Under the pieces are notes generated by a model. It searched no databases. It saw only the letters and a list, made by a program, of their open reading frames with translations, and was not told the DNA's origin. 64,000 nt of DNA from Pectinophora gossypiella (Eukaryota > Arthropoda > Insecta > Lepidoptera > Gelechiidae): contig NC_065414.1 of assembly GCF_024362695.1 (NCBI RefSeq), positions 4,667,501-4,731,500 of the forward strand. Reading direction: 5' to 3'. Made by a program: the position numbers and the translations under genes. Positions 12,820-23,200 of this stretch are shown here, one piece after another (positions within the stretch are counted from its first letter, which is position 1; each line of letters opens with the position of its first letter).

Positions 12820-13470
12820 ATGTATAATGACCCATCTTCCATCAACAACCCTCTCATTATTGACGGACAACAAGTCACCAGGTGTGACGAATATAAATAC
12901 TTGGGCACCATGTTACACTCGTCTGGCAACCTGGACACAAACATACAGCATCGGATAGCGGCAGCCTGGCTTAAATGGCGGGAAGTAACTGGTGTAACCT
13001 GTGACAAACGTATGCCCGTTAAGCTCAAAGGCTTAGTGTACAAGAGCATGATCAGGCCAGTCTTGACGTTTGGTAGTGAAACGTGGGCAGTAACGCAGCG
13101 CCAAGTCCAGACCATTCAAGTCGCTGAGATGAAAATGCTTAGGTGGATGTGCGGAGTGACGATGCTCGACAAAATCCGTAACGAATACGTGCGCGGCAGT
13201 CTCGGCGTACGCGACATCTCCGAAAAGCTACAAGAGAGCAGGCTCCGTTGGTTTGGGCACGTAAAAAGAAGACCTCCAGATTATGTGGGTAACGTTACAG
13301 CCAATCTAAACATACCAGGGCTTAGACCAAGAGGACGGCCAAAAACAAGATGGGCGGATGTGGTCAAAAAGGACCTGTGTATGTGCAATGTCTCCGAGAA
13401 CGACACGTCCGATAGAGCGAAGTGGAAGAGAAGTACGAAGAAGGCAGACCCCACCATCAGATGGGAATAA
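12820..13470 (+). pseudogene. RTE-clade LINE fragment, reverse transcriptase C-terminus
   Basis: An open frame of 216 residues matches the C-terminal end of RTE-type reverse transcriptases. It contains YKYLGTMLHSSG, IRPVLTFGSETWAVT, EMKMLRWMCGVT, RLRWFGHVKRR and PRGRPKTRWADVV. These are the post-catalytic thumb and tail motifs; the catalytic YADD domain and the endonuclease are absent, so this is a typical 5'-truncated insertion. The frame is unbroken, which suggests a fairly recent copy. A short GA microsatellite (about 13475-13499) follows the stop and may be the element's own 3' end. The methionine at the left edge is incidental. It has no function as a protein. Confidence 0.9.
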
Positions 13471-13499
13471 TAAATGCCAAGGAGAGAGAGAGAGAGAGA

Positions 13500-14972
13500 T
13501 TAATTCATACTCGGTACATAATAAGACGACGTCGTTCGGCACTCGGCAGTGTAGTTTTAAGTGGCAAGGAAGCGCGGCCCCTCTAATTATCGAGATCCGC
13601 AGATACCGCGGGCTTTTATCTCGGACACTCGTCCATTAACCAAATATACATTAATACACACGCTTTATACCCGCCTAATTATATAGCACACAATTTTCCA
13701 ACGCTAAAACCAATTAAAAATATTTTGATAGACAAAAACAAATAGGTAATTTGCCGCGGCCATTTTGTTTTGTTCTCGCCCAGCTAATGGATAGTTATTC
13801 GTTTGTTAGAGCAAATATTTTTGCTTCCGCGGCAAACGCGTTTTATCTTAACGTTTTATTTTAATTTATTCACAAAACTATTGTTTTGTTGCGTTAAAAA
13901 GGCGGAAATAATGAACCATTTGGTGGGCTGTTTTATTGTTTGAGAATTTTGTTGGACAATGTTATCCGAGTGTTATCTAAACAAACAGGTATTTAGGTAG
14001 ATACTACTCTAAGTAGTTCTATTCTTTCTATATTCGTAATCTTGATTATACTCCATAAAGTCACTCTTGTGAAGATAAAACTACATGGGTACAAATAAAA
14101 TCCCTCTGCCTACTAAAAATATTCACTTTGTTAATCAGTATCAATAATCCAGATTTGGCAAATTAATTGGCTGGAGCTGAAACATTAAGCGTGATAATGG
14201 AGCGAGCACAGTGTAAAAGCAGGGACTAATTTCCGAATTAACACTGCAATGGGCAGCCACTCAGGCGCGCGGTAATCTAATTCATTAACCTTTGTCGCGC
14301 GCTAACTTGCCCGTTTCGCGCGCCAACGTTTGGAAACTTCGTTCGGAGCAACGATATTTATAATGTTGCTGCTGTTAGGTAGACACACGAAATAGGTGAG
14401 TGAGGTTGGTTAGACCCTAACTCGTATTTTGTATGAGAACGCTGTCGGCGGATCAACCCCGTTCTCTTTTACTCCTGCAAACAGATAACGATACTGCTTC
14501 CCAAATTCCATAGCTACTTTCCGGGCAATGTATCATTATGTGATAAGCTGAAATTTTATCATTACTATTTACGAATATTACTGCAATTTTTCTTTTTATG
14601 AATAGCTATCGTACTACTGTTTTTAGCGTTCATTAGATAAGGAGGCTTTAAGTTATAATGCATAAGACAATAATTTTAATGCAAACACAAAAACTTTGTT
14701 CAAAAAACTAAACTCATACTTTCGCAATGGCAGCCTCTAGCTGGTCGGCAGGTACGGAAGCTTTGTAGGGAGGCACTCGCTACAATAAACTTTGCCGTGT
14801 CGATGCAATTTTTGCATTAAGAAGACCCAAGACATTATCGTGAACGTGCTATATGCTGCGACAGAATTTGGTGTTTTTGCAGGGAAACTGCTGTAAGCAA
14901 CCCAATTAAGTACCTATCGATTTACTTCTCCTTTCAGTTAAAAATTTAAGAGACTTATCATTTCATAGTATG
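13500..14972. other. Non-coding stretch, nothing recognised
   Basis: AT-rich with a few GC words, for example around 14270-14330 where CGCGCG-type words cluster. No coding or RNA gene is recognised. Confidence 0.5.
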
Positions 14973-14981
14973 ATGCAAAAT

Positions 14982-15298
14982 CGACCTCCGTGGTCCAGTG
15001 GTTGAGCGTTACGCTCACGATCCGGAGTTCCCGGGTTCGATTCCCGGTGGGGACATATCACAAAAAAATACTTTTTGGTCCTTAATTTGGTTAGGACATT
15101 ACAGGCTGATCACCCGATTGTCCGAAGGTAAGATGATCCGTGCTTCGGAAGGCACGTTAAGCCGTTGGTCCCGGTTTCTACTTACTGATATAAGTAAGTA
15201 GTCGTTACATAAACCATGTCAGGGGCCTTTGGCGGCTCAATAGTAACCCTGATGAGGTTTGATGAGGTTGGTAACACAACCCACACGATAGAAGAAGA
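14982..15298 (+). repeat. SINE family 1, intact copy with target duplication
   Basis: This is the best copy for defining the family, at 317 bp. The tRNA-like head has GTGGTCCAGTGGTTGAGCG (A-box position) and GGGTTCGATTCCC (B box). The body continues through ATCCGTGCTTCGGAAGGCAC and CTTACTGATATAAGTAAGTA and ends ACACGATAGAAGAAG. It is flanked by the 9-bp direct repeat ATGCAAAAT (14973-14981 and 15299-15307), as expected after LINE-mediated retroposition. Confidence 0.92.
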
Positions 15299-15307
15299 AT
15301 GCAAAAT

Positions 15308-16296
15308 TGGAAAACAGATTGTTTCAATGATCTATCTATACTAAGTATTATACCTACAAAGGTAAAAAATGTTAGTAACAAGACTACTTAATCAAAATTT
15401 TAAAACACAAAGTTTTCCTTACAGAAGGCAAACGTCAAAGAAGTCCTTAACAACAACCTTCGTACTTACCTATGTCAAGGAGGCAATCTCGTTCAAGCGT
15501 GTGTATCATATTGCCATTGTCCCGGCCCTGAGCAGTGAGCACACAACACTAACGATATTTGGACGCGTCTAATGGAGTAAGTGCTTCGCCAAATGGCCCG
15601 CGCCACGGAGCTTTTAATGCAATTCCGCTCCCTTTGTGAGGCGAATTGGCGCAATCAATCCATTTACACTTTGTTTCGCCAACAGCAATAGGGTAGGAAC
15701 CGACTACACCCACCACCGAGTACAGGCTTTTAGCGCCAACTAAATTGCGTCAACTTTTCCACTATCCTCGGAATTTCCCCTTTTGTTGCGATTTTTCATT
15801 TAATATTTTAGTTGCAGCGCATTCTGTTGAAAACTGTGACCCCTTTTATGTTTTTAACTTGATTTCCTACCGGAATTTCGTTTTACACACCACCCCTTTT
15901 ATTTTACATTTAGCTTACGATATAGACACTTTTTATATCCACCTGCCCAAAATAAATACAAACTCTTCACACATTTTTATCAAAATGCCAAACTGACTTG
16001 GCTACTGACACGTACCTATGTTTGTGCGATATTGTGAGATAGTGTTTACATAGGTTTTTAAAATACACAAAATGAAGAAATCCGACATGTATAAAAGGAT
16101 TAATCGCAACAGTAACGCGTTATTTAACCGTAAGCAATCTGTTGTCAAACAATATAATCACCAAAATTCAAAATCCCCGATAGTTTCAACTTTATAGCTG
16201 TTCTCATATAACACCATGTCAAACTCCTCATGCCGGTCCATCACCTGTTAATAATCTGAAAAAACAATAGCTGTATCTGTCTTCTTTGATACTTAC
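15308..16296. other. Non-coding stretch upstream of the unknown gene
   Basis: No conserved coding sequence is recognised. An 83-codon open frame at 15745-15996 looks like chance. Promoter or upstream exons of the next gene could lie here or further left. Confidence 0.4.
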
Positions 16297-18042
16297 ATGA
16301 ATAAACTACGCCAAAAAGCCAAAACTTGCGCGTTTTATATAGCTCTTTTTAAAATAGTTTTCCCTTGCATTTCAGATGCGAATAGAATATCACCTTCTGC
16401 TATATTATCCCCGGACATGTTCGTGGATCACGTATGGCTGAATGACGATGACGTCACCACCACCGGTGTCCAGATAGTCGAACTGAAGTCATCAGGCTCC
16501 GACAAGTCTGGCAAGTCAGTCAACGACGACAAGGACTGTTGGAGTTTCCAAAATCCAAACGCTGAAGAAAAAGTAAACGAAATCGCTCGAGAGAGGAGGC
16601 GTCTAAAAAACCAAGCTCAAGCTCGTGCAATAGTACATGATTACTCCTTCGATTCAACCGGCGGAAACTCATATGAAGACGACTACATTTACGCGGACGT
16701 TTACGTATCTGAAAGCAGTGAGATGCCGAATGAAAACGTCATTTACAATCATCAAAGCAATTGTTTCACTATTCTTGACAAACACTTGGTTACTTCAGAC
16801 ACCTCTGATGAAGATTATACCTACAGAGAGGCTGAATTTGTAGAATCTGAAGAACGCGTACCGGATGTAAGTGTCGAAAATAATCCTTATGAAGCCGCCG
16901 AAATAATAACATACAATCCAGAGGTAGAAAATGAAAAGCGCACTGTATGGATATATTCATTCAAAAATAAGCGACTTTTGTCTGAAAATGAGTTCGAACT
17001 TGTGAACATTCCCAGCCGAGATGCCAGCGCTAGCTCTACTGAAGATTGTAAGGAGCCAAAGACGCAACGTCGCAGAATAGCCACACCTATACCACCGCCG
17101 CATGTTCCTAGATTGCACATACCTGGGACACCAACGCTCCCAACGCTCACAGAAGTGACAGAACCAAGAAAATTGTCATCTTCAAATCAAACAGATGCAG
17201 CGATAAAATGTTCGCGAGAAATGCTAGGTTTAAAACATAATAACTGGTTCTTGAGTGAGCGCGTTACTCCTTCTGAAGACAATCCTAACAGAGTAGATAA
17301 GTCAACTAGCATAGTGAACTGGATGGCTTTGTCGCCGAGGGAGAAACGGCGATGGATCAGAAAATGCAGTCCAATTACTCTGCGATCAGACCTCACAAAT
17401 TACCTCCCAACTGTGAAGGAAGTGAATTCTCAGGAAGAAAGTAATGAAAAACCTACAGGTGGCGGGGACAGTAATATGGAAACTCAAGACCTGGAACCCT
17501 CCATGACTGACGAGAACATTCCAAGCGCCAGCAACCATTCACGACAGACAGTCGTTGAACAAACGGGAAACATCATCGTAGACTCCGCTAGACGATCAAA
17601 TAGATCGATCAAATGTTATCTTTCAGCAATAGATAATGGTAATGAAATTACCATTGTCGAGTCTAACAGGAGCACTCCGGAGGACAGAGGCGATCACAAG
17701 AAATACAGAATGACGAAACCACGCATTCAACTTAGCAGTAAACTGGTCAGTGGTACCAATATTACTGACCCACTGGAAAAGCTTGAAACTAGCGATTGGA
17801 TATATGAAGACAAGTTGATAGAAGACAGTAATATACGGAAACCAGTGAGCGCCCGCGGGGACAGCGCCAGCGACGCGCTCTGGATCAGGAACATGGCGCT
17901 GTTGAAGCCGGCCGAGTGGACCGCCTACCTGCCCGTCACCGACAGTATACCCTCCCTACACCTGTCTATAAACACACAGTCTGAACAAGGCGGACACTCG
18001 TGGTTCAGACGCGTAACCAAGTTCTTTCAATGTTGTAAATAA
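16297..18042 (+). CDS. Hypothetical protein, 581 aa, or a large terminal exon
   Basis: I do not recognise this protein. The frame is long, uninterrupted and GC-enriched against its flanks, and it stops directly before a poly(A) signal, so I take it as real. The body is hydrophilic, rich in Ser/Glu/Asp/Asn and probably mostly disordered, with a proline patch (IPPPHVPRLHIPGTPTLPTL, about residues 268-287). Two related short segments stand out: NWMALSPREKRRW...YLP (about residues 341-370) and RNMALLKPAEWTAYLP (about 530-545). The C-terminus FFQCCK is basic/aromatic with two cysteines, a possible lipid-modification or membrane-contact tail. The start is doubtful. The first 26 codons include a weak hydrophobic run, but TTTTCCCTTGCATTTCAG at 16358-16375 is a good 3' splice site in frame with the body, so the first ATG may be intronic and the exon may begin at 16376. 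Confidence 0.7.
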   Translation: MNKLRQKAKTCAFYIALFKIVFPCISDANRISPSAILSPDMFVDHVWLNDDDVTTTGVQIVELKSSGSDKSGKSVNDDKDCWSFQNPNAEEKVNEIARERRRLKNQAQARAIVHDYSFDSTGGNSYEDDYIYADVYVSESSEMPNENVIYNHQSNCFTILDKHLVTSDTSDEDYTYREAEFVESEERVPDVSVENNPYEAAEIITYNPEVENEKRTVWIYSFKNKRLLSENEFELVNIPSRDASASSTEDCKEPKTQRRRIATPIPPPHVPRLHIPGTPTLPTLTEVTEPRKLSSSNQTDAAIKCSREMLGLKHNNWFLSERVTPSEDNPNRVDKSTSIVNWMALSPREKRRWIRKCSPITLRSDLTNYLPTVKEVNSQEESNEKPTGGGDSNMETQDLEPSMTDENIPSASNHSRQTVVEQTGNIIVDSARRSNRSIKCYLSAIDNGNEITIVESNRSTPEDRGDHKKYRMTKPRIQLSSKLVSGTNITDPLEKLETSDWIYEDKLIEDSNIRKPVSARGDSASDALWIRNMALLKPAEWTAYLPVTDSIPSLHLSINTQSEQGGHSWFRRVTKFFQCCK

Positions 18043-18051
18043 TAAAATAAA
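18041..18051 (+). terminator. Overlapping AATAAA poly(A) signals
   Basis: Two AATAAA words (18041-18046 and 18046-18051) overlap or directly follow the stop codon of the unknown gene. This implies an extremely short 3' UTR unless a later signal is used. Confidence 0.6.
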
Positions 18052-18081
18052 ACAACGCAATAATTCTTTTCAATTGGCGAA

Positions 18082-20214
18082 TTTATTAAATTCAATCACT
18101 ATCAACTTCCAGTAATTGAAGTACTTACATAAAATAAACCTGCTTAGGTACTTTGCAAAAGAGAAGTTCACGACACAATTAAATCATCAGCATTCTATAT
18201 GTACACAAGTTTTCTATACTATCACATTATGTTTAAACACAAATAGTCTCATAATGCACATCATGTTATGAAAAAAAATAATATTTCATTAACCCATAAG
18301 ATATTTGTCAGGAATGTAAAATACCATGCAAAGAACCTGTACCTTCGTTATCGGGTGGTCGGCGGAACAAATATGTATGAACAACTGAAAGGTTGAAATG
18401 TAATTTGCACGTATCAGACCTGAACGATCTATATGTTTCATACATACATATTTCTGTCAATGGCCGTATGAGCGAGCTAGTATCCAAGCCTATTAACCAT
18501 ATGAATTGTCGTAAAATGCATCAACGTATGCCACACCGTTATCAGTTGAAAAGACAATAATATAATATCACACTTCATAAATATTTGTAGTATATCATAA
18601 ATCGAGTTCATCATGCATTTGTAGAATAGTTACTTTAAGCTCAAAATCGGTAATATATTTATTTGTCAACAACTGCATAAACTATCTATATGAGTATTCA
18701 TCGTTATCCCTACAACTTATCTGTTTAAGACCCGACTCTTACGTCGTAATTTTATAATGCTCGAAAAATATTAATTCTAGAAATGAACAAGATTTTCGTT
18801 GCCTGTCTCAGAATCTTTGGTCAGAAAACGAAATAAAAAATAGGCACAGATAAAATTCCGATTCCCAATACGTTGACTACACGGTAATATTGTAATTATG
18901 TATGAAGTATACTTAAAATATATAGAATAAAGCAAAATTAGGTACAGGAGATTAGCGAGACCAGCTCAATTAAACCTAGGAATGCTATTGTAATATTGTT
19001 CACGTTAAAAAAAGGTCTAGACATAAAATATCCTGAAATACTTAAAACATTAATTAGGTGTATCACGTAGATCGTAAATTATCCTTTACATGATTTTCGA
19101 AGTAGCCGAAACATTGCAGCTCAATTAAATACAGCAATATTATCACAAATTTTCTATTAGATATTCCACGCAAATATACGAAAAACTGGCCATTAATTTA
19201 AAAGGCATACTTTTATCAATTTCCCATACGGACAATTTTATAACACGGCCCTACACGTCATAGATGTGTCAGTTTACAAAAGCGATCAAGAGATATTGTC
19301 TTGCTGTAACAGCCACGTATGCCATGCCTTGTAGGGACGTCTAGGGCCGCCTTAACATTGCCGTACGAAATCTTATATCATAATTCAAAAATCTCACATA
19401 CTCAAACGGTTCCAGGGCCTCGGGACTTCAGTTCAACTAGGGCTTCAATTGTTAAGGCAACTACAGTAATATAATTATTTATAAAGACATTGACAAATAT
19501 TTAAAACAGAGGTAATCGTGCTATATAACAGTTCCAGATCAACTTTGTTGCCATGGATGTCCCTATGCCCTCAATGGACACTCACTCTCATTCTCGTCTC
19601 GGACTTGACTTTGCCTATGGCCCTCTCATGAAGTACCGTCAAAATCTCTAACCTAACTTTAAGACTTGTAATTTATCTCGAAAAATCTCGTCTCGCTTTT
19701 ATTTTCCCTTATTTTCATTTAAGTAGACGATAACACGAGCTATTTATTTTCGAGATCAAATCATTTGCCTCGGAGCATTTTTCTCCATCTTACTCTACGA
19801 CACACGTGACCATAGACAACGACCGAATTCACTAACTTTGCGCCCACGTCTGAGCCCCATTACAAGGCCTTATTCGATACGAAACTCCACAACGACAAAT
19901 AGAAGTCGGCAAAAAATTATAGCGCTTGTCAGCACTCGTATTACCGGGTCGGTGAAATGTTAAATGCATTTTAGATTATTTTTTTACCGCCTTACATGCG
20001 TGGTGACGGATGTGGGTCTCCACAACAGAAGAAAGGAGACGAACGGAGACGTGTCGACCAATCACCGCAAGGGAGAGAGCGCCAGAGTGTCTTCTCTCTC
20101 GCTCGCTCGCATGTTGTAGCTGTGGAGGAGATCCACCCAGAACGTTAGCGTAGGAGAAAGCCACAGTGCAGATGTAGAGGCGGCGTGTCAGTGGGGCCGG
20201 CGGCGGCGGCGGCG
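18082..20214 (-). other. Probable 3' UTR of the USP3 gene
   Basis: This 2.1-kb AT-rich stretch has no open frame of note and none of the SINEs or MITEs that crowd the introns next door. A minus-strand AATAAA sits at 18082-18087, so a long 3' UTR could run to there. Nearer candidates also exist (for example about 19742). The extent of the UTR is inferred. Confidence 0.4.
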
Positions 20215-23200
20215 TCACGAGGCGGCGGGCAGCGCCAGCTCGCGGCGGATGTAGAACAGGATGTACGGCTTGCACGACGCCACGGCCTCCGCGTGGGTCG
20301 CGCGGACCGTCTGGTCGTTGAAGTGGAACCACTGCTCCTCGTTGATCGCGTACGCTGTGTAGTGCCCCGACGCCGCGCTACCGAAACAAATAAACATTAC
20401 AATTTCAAGAAAAATAATGACGATATATATCGAAAAAGCATGGACAAAACGAGTGGGTGAGGTGGTGTTACTGGTTGACAAGCTCGACCCGGTTCGACTG
20501 GAGCTGCCGATTCAAATACCATCCCAGTAATATTTTTTTTTATATGGAAGATAGTCAAGCATATGACTACTATTTTATCTGATGGCATGGTGACGATGTG
20601 TAATAGGTATATAAAATTATCGTTTATTTTCTTTGATTTTCATAAACATTTAATTGATAGTCATAACATAACATAAACTCACGCCCGTAATCCCTAATGG
20701 GGTGGGCAGAGCCACAAACAATCAAAGACAACTTGCAGCCACTGTTGTTAATCAATAATAATAATAATTGATAGTCAAGATTATCTTTATTACATCCTAT
20801 AATCATATAACGTAATTTTTCCAGGCGGTTTTTATAAACAGACCGCCTCGTTAATGGTGATCTGAAAATTCATCTAGCACACACATTGAAGCTTTATTAC
20901 TATCTGACATTTGTTGACATTGAGCACTTACATAATTATTATATTATTATGCGCAAAAGTCCAATTGCAAAAGTTTTCAATGTGGTCCTTTTAAACCCTT
21001 TTGGATGTTATTTTAGCATGCGATAGTGCTAATTCCTGTAAATACCATCTAATTTTATTTTAAGTTATATCTGTCATTTTCTTATCCGCCAAAAAGGAAA
21101 GGGACGGGTAATCGACAAGCATAAAATTTATGGAACACACGTCAATTTTAATCACAAATCTAAAACAACCGTCTAAAAATTTTACATTGGCCAATAACCC
21201 GACAGAATTAAGATGACAGCACACGTCAAACGGTTTACACACCAGCGAGACACCTTTTTGATTCGCCCGGTTTATTCATTCATTTACTCATTCTTTCTAA
21301 AAAGAGCTGTCAATCATCCGTCCCTTTCCTTTTCGGCGGATAAGAAGATGATAGGTATAACTGAAAGTAAAATTAGGAGGTGTCTGCAGGAATCGGGGCC
21401 ATTGTAAGACTTGTATAGACATACCCGGAGCCATGGTGCACGATGACGGCGGCGAGGTCGTACAAGTAGTTCCCCAGCCCGGAGCGCCTCGTGTCCGGCA
21501 CGTTGTGCGGCACGAAGCCAGACATGTCCAGCGCAGTTAGGGGGAACGATATACTCGTGTCAACCTTGTTCCTGCAATAAAACGTGTTCATACTTTTAAA
21601 CTGGTTAGGAGACTGTCTTGAACAACACTACTGGATAGAATATAGCTCTAATGCTACACTAAAATGCACTGAGTTGACAAGATAATACATCACTATCGCA
21701 ATGTCTATTGCTGTGACAAGTTTCGTCAAGGTTGTCTTATGACAACCTGCGATGAAAAATAACATAACATTAGCTCACGACTATATCCCAATTGGGGTAG
21801 AGGTACATCTAAGAACCCACACCTGACAGAGCTGTCTGTTAAACCAACGTGAAAAATACATTTAAAATGCACTTGTATTTTTCTTCGATAATAATAAAAC
21901 AGAAAATAAAAGGAACCTGAACGAATGTCAAACTGCCAGAGGTCCTCTAACATGGCAGTCAAGACTTACTGTCTCAGTCGATTCCTGCGACTGCGATATG
22001 AAATATGGAACATACTAAGCTACATATAAATGTATACTTTACACCTCTGCCTACCCTTTTGGGGAAATAGGCGTGATGCCATTTGTGTTAAGCTTTTATT
22101 TATTGTTCTATAGCGCATAAGCGAACCAACCTGTAGTTGTTATGCCACCGGAACCGCTTGAGATGCAAGCAGAGCACGTTAGGCAGCCGCCTGATCCAAA
22201 ACTGCTTGGTCGACTTCTGCTTGCACTTACAACTGCTGCAGAAGTAACGTTCCGTGTCCGCTAGCTCCTCGATCTGGATAATAAAAAAAAACATAGTATT
22301 AAACAGAACGACCAGTTCAGTACAATTATTGATTATACTTCAATAAAATAACATTTTACAATCGTCTCAATGCGCGGAAAGAATTAGAACTGTCAAAGTA
22401 CATTAGCTAGTATTGTGACGTTCATTAGCGATTGTTTTCGTGCAATCGATTATTTTCTCTCTAGCAGTACATAGGTAAATAGAATATGAAAAAAATTATC
22501 CTATTCACATTATCTAACCTGAAGATTTGACAGGTCCGATTTTTTACAGAAGCGACTACCTTTCTGACCTTCCTATCCGTCAAAGGAAAACCAGCCCAAT
22601 ACAGATTAGGTCACATACCTCCGAAAATGCATTTCTCGGGAATGTGGGTTTCCCCACGATGTTTTCCTTCACCACTGAGCGCATAATAATCATTTGTGAT
22701 CCAAATATGAATTGGAAAACAAATTCAACAATCATTAGTTTAGACCTGTGCTGGATTCGAACCTGCGTCCTCAAAGTGAGAGGCAAGCGTTCTACCAACT
22801 GGGCTAAAGTTTTTGATGTGTTACTGTAACCGACGGCCAGTAACACATCAAAAACTGTTCCTATCCATCAACCTTGGCGTCCGTGGTCCAGTGGTTGAGC
22901 GTTGCGCTCACGATCCGGAGGTCCCTGGTACGTATCCCGAAAGGACATATGACAAAAATCACTTTGTGATGCCTAGTTTGTTTTGGAGATTACAGGCTAA
23001 TTACCTGATTGTCCGTAAGATGATCCGTGCTTCGGAAGGCACGGTAATCCGTTGGTCCCGGTTACTACTTACTGATGTAAGTAAGTAGTCGTTACATGAG
23101 CCACGTCAGGGGCCTTTGGTGGCTAAATAATAACCCTAACACCAGGGTTGATGAGGTTGGTAATTCACCTCACAACATACACGAAAGAAGAAGATCTATC

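Noticed and set aside
15745..15996. 83-residue open frame upstream of the unknown gene
   Set aside because: The composition is hydrophobic/aromatic as expected of translated AT-rich DNA, and no similarity or splice link could be shown.
22745..22806. Possible tRNA gene (A and B boxes)
   Set aside because: The boxes belong to the head of a SINE 2 copy. No full acceptor stem closes the cloverleaf, and the SINE body follows directly.
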